Source of the DNA: a bacterium
GTDB taxonomy: Bacteria; UBA9089; CG2-30-40-21; SBAY01
DNA: 15,492 bases
Reading direction: 5' to 3'
Assembly: GCA_040757115.1 (NCBI GenBank)
Contig: JBFLYA010000084.1
Coordinates: forward strand, 1-15,492
Every line of letters begins with the position of its first letter. The stretch's first letter is position 1. Positions 1 through 5,751 of this stretch are shown one piece after another. Both the position numbers and the translations under genes were made by a program. A model generated the notes under the pieces. It did no database searches, was not told the origin of the DNA, and was given only the letters and a program-made list of their open reading frames with translations.

Positions 1-4
1 GGTG

Positions 5-202
5 GTGTAACAAAAGGAGATGTGGAGATTAAGGAGATAGGGAGATATTATTAAAAAAATTGAAATTAATAGAAACTAATAGAAATTTATGGAAATTTGT
101 TGTTTTCCACAATCAATTTCTACCTATCTCTATAAATTTCAATCTATTTTTCTATTATCTTATCTCCATATCACTCTTATCTCCTTATCCCCTTTCTTAC
201 AC
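5..202. repeat. Long imperfect inverted repeat (purine-rich left arm, pyrimidine-rich right arm)
   Basis: The left arm (about 5-100) is made of repeated GGAGAT-, GAAATT- and AATAGAAA-like words. The right arm (about 112-202) is made of their complements (ATCTCC, AATTTC, TTTCTA). The outer ends pair as GTGTAA (5-10) with TTACAC (197-202). The arms match imperfectly, with small indels. No gene is visible here. It sits directly upstream of the NACHT gene, and no promoter could be picked out with confidence. Confidence 0.65.
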
Positions 203-249
203 TTTTGATATATAGCCTGAACGGTTACGATAAGAAAAGGAGAGGAACA

Positions 250-3003
250 ATGAATTTTAAATCTTATTTAGAAAATATTTTAAACGATGAAGAAATTAAT
301 AAGTGGCAACGGCTTTACATTCCATTAAATGCGGAAGAGGTGCTTGAGGAATTATCTATTACGCCTGAAGTTGAGAAGAGGATATTAGAAAAAGCCTCAA
401 TAGAAGATAAAGATATTCTCCAATCTCGATTTAAAAGGAATAAATACGAGTTTAAAACCAAAGATATGATAACAGAATTGCTCGAAACAAAAGTCAGACG
501 GGTGATTTTGATTGGAGAATCAGGCTCAGGAAAGACAACATTGCTTAAGTGGATTACTCTGGTATATGGACAGCAGGCTATTGAAGAAATCAATACCACA
601 GGTGATATTCTCAAATCTAAAATTCCGGTCTATATAGATTTAGCCACTTATCATAAAAAGATAGAGATAGATGGATTTTTACTCCAGTATTTAAAATCTC
701 ATAATTTAGAATGTAGTTTTGAGGAATTAATTCCTGGTTTTGAATCAGGTAAATTCTTATTTTTGTTTGATGGATTAGACCTATTAGGAGTTAAAACTGA
801 AGATTTTGACCCAATTACTTCTATCCAGAAATTTATTAATAAATATCCCAAAAATATCTACCTTTTAAGTTGCCGTAAAGGGGTGCGTTATACCAATTTT
901 CCACCTACTTATAAAATAATAGAATTAGCCGAATTAACCAGGGAAAAGATTGCCGAATATCTGGCACATTATGTCAAAGATACAAGTAAAAAAGATGAAA
1001 TATTAGCCCAAATACAAAAATTGCCTCAGTTTGAAGAAACTACACCTCTAATGTTACTTTTAATCATTCCTGTATTTACTCGATTTAAAGAAATCCCAAT
1101 AAATAAAACCCGGATTTATTCGCAGTATATCAATTGCTTATACGATTTGTTTGAAAAAATAGGACGACTAACTAATATAGAAAAAGAGTTAATAAATGCT
1201 ATCCTGAGTGAGTTAGGATTTGATTTGCAAGTAGATGATGAAACTGTTCTTGAGGAAGAGAAGGTTTTAGATATAATTGCCAATTTTATTATCAAGCATA
1301 AATATAATCGGCTGGCTAAAGATGAGATTTTAAAATTATGTAGTCAATTAGGATTTTTGAAGATGCAAGATGGGGAGGTAAAGTTTTTCTATCAATCATT
1401 TCGTGAGTATTTCGCTTCATTGAAGTTAAAAGAGTTGTTTTTGGGAGGTGTAGATATTTCAGGGACTTTTACTCATCCTAAGTGGGAAGATGTCTTGACT
1501 TTCTTAAGTTCAAATCTCGAAGAGCCAGATGCCAGTAGATTAATTCAAGCAATTGTCAAAACTCCCTATGAGTTTCGTAATCCATTATTTGTTGCAGGTA
1601 AATGTCTTATAGGAAATATGGTAAAGGAAGATACCAGACAAGAAATTATTAATCAACTTTTAACTAATACAGTAGATAAATATTGGCATAATCAACGAGA
1701 ATCTATTTATCTCTTAACTCAGATTTTAGGTGAGGAAATAGCTTCAACGACAATAGAATCTTTGATTGAGCAATTAAAAGATGAAGATTGGATTCGAAGG
1801 GAGAAATCGGCTAAATCAATGGGTAGAATGTGCGGTAAAGAAGCAATCGCTCACATTAGACGGCTTTTAGAGGATGAAAATCCATCTGTTTATAATGCCG
1901 CCTTTGAAGCCCTCATTGAAATAGAAAGAAGAGAAAAAGAAGATATCAAAATCGAACTGGAAGAGATTAAAGGGATAAAAGAAGTAGAAGAGATTCCGCC
2001 TCAACTATCTGAAATTACAGAAATTATACCTCAAGAAGAAGAAAGGAAGATAATTCCGACAGAGAATTTAACCCTGGTCTATATAAACCTGACTCGAGCC
2101 GTTGAAGGGCTGGGGATACAATTAGATGAAGCTAAATCAGTAATTATCAACCAGGTTTTTAATAATACCCTGAGACCTATTATAGAAACAGAACATGGTG
2201 AAGTTGATGAAATGGAAGAAGAAGTAACCATTGCTACCTTTGATGGCCCAAAAGAGGCACTTTATGCTACGGTCAAAATGCAAAGTGCCATAGATGAATA
2301 TAACCTCCGTCAGCCTTCACGAAAGGTCTCTTTAAAACTTGCTGTATCGACTAAACACCATGGAGAATCAATAGATAGAGTGAAAATTTTAGCCACTAAA
2401 ATAGGTGAATTGACCAGAGCAGGACAAATATTAGTTATTGAAAATGCATACAAAGCCGTGCATGGTAAGGATAAGACAGTTAGATTTCGATATTATGGCT
2501 CTCGAAAATTAGAAGGAGAGGAAAGCCAGAAACGTGGAATATATGAATTATTATGGCAAGGAGAAGAACATGCCTCAATGATTAAAGAATCAATTATGGC
2601 GATTGAGTATTTAGAACAGGTTTCCGCATATAATATAACTAAAAATAAACCCATTATTGGTAAAATAAAAGTGGCAAGAACCTTTTTAAAAAGATTAAAA
2701 GGACTAATGTTCGCTAAAGAGACACAACCTTTAGTCATAGAATTTGCGGCATCTTCTGGAATAAAATCCCCTATTCACACCTTTTTTGTGCAGTTCCCTA
2801 TAGATGCTGTGTTTTTAGACCCCAATTTTAAGGTAGTAGATTTGATGGAAAATTTACCACCAGTTAAACTTGCCGACACAAGCACCTGGAAAATATACAC
2901 CCCAGATGCCCCAGCAAAATATGTCTTAGAACTCCCTCAAGGAACAATAAAAAATAATGGTATAGAGTTATCGGATATTATTATCTTTAAAGAAGGAATA
3001 TAA
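250..3003 (+). CDS. NACHT NTPase / HEAT / cyclase-like / DUF192 fusion protein
   Basis: A 917-residue STAND-type signalling NTPase. The start is the ATG at 250, preceded by GGAGAGG; an in-frame TTG at 205 is less likely. Domains: N-terminal helical lead (1-80); NACHT with Walker A GESGSGKTT (89-97, K95), Walker B FLFDGLD (D174, D177) and a sensor-like SCR (207-209); a winged-helix-like segment with SFREYFA (383-389), a form common in NACHT proteins; HEAT/PBS-lyase-like repeats (about 500-560); a charged linker (about 560-605); a class III adenylate cyclase-like domain (607-770); and DUF192 (804-915, with RLKGLM and YVLELPQGTI). The cyclase domain looks catalytically dead: N613 stands where the first metal Asp is expected, and EE replaces the GD of the second site. 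No signal peptide or membrane segment is seen, so it is probably cytosolic. Known STAND proteins switch on by nucleotide-driven oligomerisation after sensing a ligand. The ligand and output here are unknown. A role in defence or signalling is inference. Confidence 0.85.
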   Translation: MNFKSYLENILNDEEINKWQRLYIPLNAEEVLEELSITPEVEKRILEKASIEDKDILQSRFKRNKYEFKTKDMITELLETKVRRVILIGESGSGKTTLLKWITLVYGQQAIEEINTTGDILKSKIPVYIDLATYHKKIEIDGFLLQYLKSHNLECSFEELIPGFESGKFLFLFDGLDLLGVKTEDFDPITSIQKFINKYPKNIYLLSCRKGVRYTNFPPTYKIIELAELTREKIAEYLAHYVKDTSKKDEILAQIQKLPQFEETTPLMLLLIIPVFTRFKEIPINKTRIYSQYINCLYDLFEKIGRLTNIEKELINAILSELGFDLQVDDETVLEEEKVLDIIANFIIKHKYNRLAKDEILKLCSQLGFLKMQDGEVKFFYQSFREYFASLKLKELFLGGVDISGTFTHPKWEDVLTFLSSNLEEPDASRLIQAIVKTPYEFRNPLFVAGKCLIGNMVKEDTRQEIINQLLTNTVDKYWHNQRESIYLLTQILGEEIASTTIESLIEQLKDEDWIRREKSAKSMGRMCGKEAIAHIRRLLEDENPSVYNAAFEALIEIERREKEDIKIELEEIKGIKEVEEIPPQLSEITEIIPQEEERKIIPTENLTLVYINLTRAVEGLGIQLDEAKSVIINQVFNNTLRPIIETEHGEVDEMEEEVTIATFDGPKEALYATVKMQSAIDEYNLRQPSRKVSLKLAVSTKHHGESIDRVKILATKIGELTRAGQILVIENAYKAVHGKDKTVRFRYYGSRKLEGEESQKRGIYELLWQGEEHASMIKESIMAIEYLEQVSAYNITKNKPIIGKIKVARTFLKRLKGLMFAKETQPLVIEFAASSGIKSPIHTFFVQFPIDAVFLDPNFKVVDLMENLPPVKLADTSTWKIYTPDAPAKYVLELPQGTIKNNGIELSDIIIFKEGI

Positions 3004-3049
3004 TCGTGTCCTATAGCAGTTATTAGTCAAAACTTTCCTCAGAGTGGAT

Positions 3050-3225
3050 AAGTAAAAAATCCCAAATCCCAAGCACCAAATCTCAAATAAGCACCAAATT
3101 CCACATACCAAAAAGCGAATTAGAGATTAGTGAATTAGAGATTAGATTTTACTAATTCGCTAATTCGCTTAATTCACTAATTCACTAAATGGAATTTGGA
3201 ATTTGTGATTTGGAATTTCAGAGCC
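3050..3225. repeat. Nested imperfect palindrome of short repeated words
   Basis: The outer arms are repeats of CCAAAT/AAATTCCA-type words (about 3058-3105) against TGGAATTT-type words (about 3190-3220). The inner arms are AATTAGAGATTAG-type (about 3114-3147) against CTAATTCGCTAATTC-type words (about 3153-3187). The arrangement is that of a quasi-palindrome grown by short duplications. It lies between the stop of the NACHT gene and the end of the cassette-like array. It could act as a bidirectional terminator, but no U-rich tail stands out. Confidence 0.65.
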
Positions 3226-3264
3226 ATATCTATGTCAAATTTCGATTAATAAGTGCTATCGCTC

Positions 3265-3357
3265 TCACCTTCTTAAGAGTTGATTAAGGGCGATAGTTTG
3301 CCTTTGCAGCATCTCCCACAAATGTTTTGCATTGTTATTTATATTATCCTCCTCCAT
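3265..3357 (-). CDS. Possible 30-residue cassette ORF
   Basis: A 30-residue reading frame starting with MEEDNINNN and ending in LLRR. Its ATG lies 6 bp after the GTTAGGC core box of the attC-like site at 3364-3455, where the first gene of a new cassette would begin. An in-frame extension upstream runs straight through the attC hairpin and is rejected. No Shine-Dalgarno sequence is visible and no family is recognised. No further attC follows before the convergent NACHT gene, so this may be the truncated end of a cassette, or not a gene at all. Confidence 0.3.
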   Translation of the reverse strand: MEEDNINNNAKHLWEMLQRQTIALNQLLRR

Positions 3358-3363
3358 GATTAC

Positions 3364-3455
3364 GCCTAACGGCTGAGCGTATCTGAAGTTCCGAGCGGAG
3401 CGAGGAATTTGGGCAAAGTGCCGAAGGCACGGAGCCAGATATGCGTCTGTTAGGC
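3364..3455 (-). other. attC-like recombination site C (92 bp)
   Basis: Read on the minus strand, the site opens with GCCTAAC (3455-3449) and closes with GTTAGGC (3370-3364), which fit the RYYYAAC and GTTRRRY core boxes of integron attC sites. Inside, GCATATCTG pairs with the complement of GCGTATCTG with one mismatch, and one extra base is left unpaired next to it, as expected for L boxes with an extrahelical base. Two small hairpins fill the centre: TTCC...GGAA and GTGCCGAAGGCAC. It begins 16 bp after the stop codon of the efflux gene, the usual place for a cassette's attC. Confidence 0.72.
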
Positions 3456-4411
3456 GATGTTGGGGCATAATTCATTTGCAGTGATTTATTTCTATAGTTA
3501 TATGCGCTAATCCATCAATTCCTTTTAATTTATTTTTATAAGCAATTATTGAGCAGGGATTCTTAGCAACAATGCTTAAAATACATGCATATTTGTTTTG
3601 TGCTACTCTCCAAAAATGTAAATCGCTAATTTTACTATCACCATCAGATTCTATTATTTCTGTTATTTCTTTAATGAGCGGAGAATCCATCTCTCTATCT
3701 AATAAAATGCCAGAGGTATCTTTAATAAGCATAAGTGTCCATCTAAATATTAAAAATGAACCAATTATTCCTACGAATGGATCAAGCCAATTCCAGTGAT
3801 AATATTTCGTTCCGAGTAGAGCTATAATGGCAAATATGGAGGTTAATGCATCTGTAATGACATGGATATAGGCAGATTGTAAATTAAGGTCTTTTTCGTG
3901 ATTGTGGTGAGCAGGGTTATATTGCAGTATTAGTGCGCTAACTATGTTTACTATTAAACCGACAAACGCCACTATTAATGCATAATCATAAATAATTTCC
4001 ATCGGTTTGAAAATTCGTTCAATAGATTTTCCTAAAACGAATAAACCAACTATTCCTAAAAGAACTGCATTTGTATAAGCACCTAATATTTCGATTTTCC
4101 AGGTACCAAAAGCGAATCTTTTATCATTTGCATGTTTTCTCGCAAGAATGTATGCAATTAAAGAAATACTTAATGCAGTCGCATGTGTACTCATATGCCA
4201 TCCATCAGCAAACAGGGCCATAGAATTATAAACCCAACCCGCAATAATTTCAATTAACATTGTTGACAATGTTAAAAGAACAATAAAAAGCGTTCTTCGT
4301 TCAGTAGATTTTTTCTCTTGATTAAAGTAGTGATGATGTTGCCATCGCTGTATTTCTGTTAGATGCATAACTTATTCCTTTTGAATGATCTTACGCCCCA
4401 ATGTCGCCTAA
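3370..4411 (-). mobile_element. Putative integron gene cassette carrying dmeF-like gene
   Basis: A 1,042 bp unit bounded by the G^TT cut positions of two attC-like sites. It holds one gene in the same orientation as its neighbour cassette and almost nothing else: the ATG lies 38 bp after the upstream core box and the stop 16 bp before site C. The sequence just inside its start (4391-4412) is the inverted complement of the sequence around its own R'' box (3449-3470), 19 of 22 bases. This compact one-gene layout is typical of cassettes. No integrase gene is present in the window. Confidence 0.62.
3472..4368 (-). CDS. dmeF: DmeF-type cation diffusion facilitator (Co/Ni efflux)
   Basis: A 298-residue inner-membrane cation diffusion facilitator, which exports divalent metal using the proton gradient. 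The DmeF branch is recognised by the N-terminal HHHYF, the ERRT stretch before the first membrane helix, and the second-helix motif ADGWHMSTHA (D55, H58, H62). The other half of the metal site is HVITD (H169, D173). About six hydrophobic segments span residues 25-215, with a short His cluster (154-157) in the loop before helix 5 and a cytoplasmic CDF C-terminal domain after 220. DmeF members are known for cobalt and nickel efflux; the metal here is inferred. The start is the ATG at 4368 with AAGGA upstream. The gene is the only cargo of its attC-bounded cassette and may depend on read-through transcription. Length is normal for the family. Confidence 0.88.
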   Translation of the reverse strand: MHLTEIQRWQHHHYFNQEKKSTERRTLFIVLLTLSTMLIEIIAGWVYNSMALFADGWHMSTHATALSISLIAYILARKHANDKRFAFGTWKIEILGAYTNAVLLGIVGLFVLGKSIERIFKPMEIIYDYALIVAFVGLIVNIVSALILQYNPAHHNHEKDLNLQSAYIHVITDALTSIFAIIALLGTKYYHWNWLDPFVGIIGSFLIFRWTLMLIKDTSGILLDREMDSPLIKEITEIIESDGDSKISDLHFWRVAQNKYACILSIVAKNPCSIIAYKNKLKGIDGLAHITIEINHCK

Positions 4412-4726
4412 CGGGGTGCGGATGAGCGAAGTGCCCCGAAGGGGCATTTTGGTTTCAGCCCCGACCCGCAAGCGCGACCCACTTCGTGGGTGCCCCACCG
4501 CCGCCGCTGATAGCCGAAGTGACGCAGAGCCACTTCCGATTTCAAGAAAAAACTTCCGGACTACATCTGGCTGAAGCTCTTCGCTCATCCGCACCCCGAT
4601 AACCAAAATGCGAACCCCAAAGGGGTTTAATCTCTGCGTCATTTTGGTTATCGGGTTGCGTGTTTACGACATTGCGACCAAAGGGAGAAATGTGGTTTTA
4701 ACCCTTGCGTAAACATGTTGTTAGAC
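4406..4726 (-). other. Composite or rearranged attC-like site B
   Basis: Read on minus, it opens with GTCTAAC (4726-4720) and closes with GTTAGGC (4412-4406). The last 66 bp (4406-4471) match site A (5519-5584) at 65 of 66 positions. The 4601-4655 part resembles the other half of site A. Between them sit about 130 extra bases, including an inverted copy (about 4577-4598) of the site's own end. A separate stem (GTTTACG with CGTAAAC) occupies 4656-4720 but has no closing GTTRRRY box. A perfect 16-bp stem pairs 4595-4610 with 4640-4655. The simplest reading is two attC sites fused after loss of what lay between them. Confidence 0.6.
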
Positions 4727-5148
4727 GCTGTTGGTCGCTTCCTCATTTAATCCATTGGTAAAACTAATCTTATTTAAAACAAATTCTTTTACCTTTTTTG
4801 CTATTTCATATGCTTCTTTTACATCCTCTTGTGTTGGTTCAAACCAATCATCAGGATAACGAATCTCTACAGCATAATCTTCTAACTTTTCAACCATCTC
4901 ATAAATTCCCTCGGATATCTCTTCTTTTTCACCTATCAAATCTAACAAATAGCTTAAACTATGTTTTTTCTCAAATTTAATATCTAAAAATACCAGGTAG
5001 GCTTTTAAGTATTTTTCAACTGTTTGTTGGCAATGGAAACATATAGAATCTGTAATTCGGGCTTATTTTCTAAGGCTAATTCTGCCATCCCTAAATCGTG
5101 CTCTGCCTTACCAATCCATTCTTTAATCAGTAGAGTTATATTATCCAT
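4721..5148 (-). pseudogene. HEPN-domain protein, interrupted by a frameshift
   Basis: The ATG at 5148 begins MDNITLLIKEWIGKAEHDLG, a typical HEPN N-terminus. That frame runs to a stop soon after residue 37, and the family's FHCQQTVEKYLKAYL motif continues in another frame from 5038. Adding one base in the T run at about 5037-5039 restores one 142-residue frame ending at 4721. The rejoined protein resembles the PF05168 HEPN group (FHCQQ, then KKHSLSYLL, then EIRYPDDW). I see no Rx4-6H motif of the RNase-type HEPN toxins. The start overlaps the end of the nucleotidyltransferase gene by 8 bp (5141-5148), so the two were probably translated together. The stop TAA falls inside the GTCTAAC core box of site B. 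This may be a real mutation or a sequencing error. Confidence 0.82.
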
Positions 5149-5455
5149 AGATAACCTTTCCTTTCTCCATAACAGTTGTTATAAAAGCTGGTTTAACATC
5201 GCTCCATTTCTGAATTTCCTCTTTAGTATATACCAGTAAATCAATGGCAATTTTTAAGCCCCTAAGATACTTTCGGATTTCTCTTCCTCTCTTATACCTT
5301 GGAAGATTACTTTCCTTAATTATCAATATATCTAAATCACTATCTTTTGTGGGATTTCCAGAGGCATAAGAGCCAAAAAGAATTATTTTTTCCGGCTTGA
5401 TATTCTCTACAATCCTTCTTTTAACCTCATCTATCTGTTCTTGGGTTACTATCAA
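5141..5455 (-). CDS. MNT-type nucleotidyltransferase (putative antitoxin of HEPN pair)
   Basis: A 104-residue minimal nucleotidyltransferase of the pol-beta fold. The active-site motif is intact: GSYASG (28-33), SDLD (39-42, with D40 and D42) and a third acid in IDLLVY (D72). In studied MNT/HEPN modules the MNT partner modifies its HEPN toxin by adding nucleotides and so neutralises it; that role is inferred here. The start is TTG at 5455 with a strong AAGGGGG upstream, about 64 bp after the core box of site A. The 3' end overlaps the HEPN start by 8 bp, indicating translational coupling. The length is normal for the family. Confidence 0.85.
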   Translation of the reverse strand: MIVTQEQIDEVKRRIVENIKPEKIILFGSYASGNPTKDSDLDILIIKESNLPRYKRGREIRKYLRGLKIAIDLLVYTKEEIQKWSDVKPAFITTVMEKGKVIYG

Positions 5456-5518
5456 TTTAACGCCCCCTTTTATTTTTACTAATTACATTCTTTCTTCCTT
5501 ATTTAAGCGACCAATGGC

Positions 5519-5633
5519 GTCTAACGGGGTGCGGATGAGCGAAGTGCCCCGAAGGGGCATTTTGGTTTCAGCCCCGACCCGCAAAATGCGAACCCGAAGG
5601 GATTCGAGCTCTGCGTCATTTTGTCGGTTAGGC
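5519..5633 (-). other. attC-like recombination site A (115 bp)
   Basis: On the minus strand it opens with GCCTAAC (5633-5627) and closes with GTTAGAC (5525-5519). Next to these boxes, ATGACGC faces the complement of ATGAGCG, the same L-box pattern with an offset base as in site C. The interior holds the hairpins GCCCCGAAGGGGC (about 5536-5548) and CCCGAAGGG (about 5593-5601). It is GC-rich against an AT-rich background and 65 of 66 bases at one end match site B. The gene upstream of it in cassette order is the propeller protein, whose stop is 118 bp away. Confidence 0.72.
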
Positions 5634-5751
5634 TAAGAGAAGTGCGATAGCATTTGGATGTCAATCTTTTAGCTTGTGTTATCTGCCGTTGGCAGGCATT
5701 CCTCTCAAATAAACAAGTAAATTTCAATATTCAAGGTCTGATTCCACTCCT

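Larger units (their letters stand above)
4412..5524 (-). mobile_element. Putative integron gene cassette carrying MNT/HEPN pair
   Basis: A 1,113 bp unit from the cut position of site A to that of site B, holding two overlapping minus-strand genes (nucleotidyltransferase then HEPN protein). The segment 5505-5525 is the inverted complement of 4720-4740, 19 of 21 bases, so the cassette has matching inverted ends that begin at the core boxes. The HEPN stop codon lies inside the R'' core box. Toxin-antitoxin-like pairs are common cassette cargo in chromosomal integrons. Confidence 0.6.

Noticed and set aside
205-249. TTG start for the NACHT protein
   Set aside because: No ribosome site precedes it, while the ATG at 250 has GGAGAGG at good spacing and a natural N-terminus.
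315-614. Antisense frames inside the NACHT, smc, efflux, phosphoesterase and pyrK genes
   Set aside because: Shadows of strongly supported genes with no independent start signals or motifs.
3358-3468. Upstream extension of the 30-residue cassette ORF
   Set aside because: The extra residues are a translation of the site C hairpin; the ATG at 3357 right after the core box is the more natural start.
4391-4642. 83-codon minus-strand open frame
   Set aside because: It lies wholly within the palindromic attC-like site B, so its composition comes from GC-rich hairpins; no ribosome site or family match.
3364-5633. Sites A-C as ordinary rho-independent terminators
   Set aside because: They carry paired core boxes, inner L-box stems and shared sequence between sites, and lack T tracts; attC fits better.
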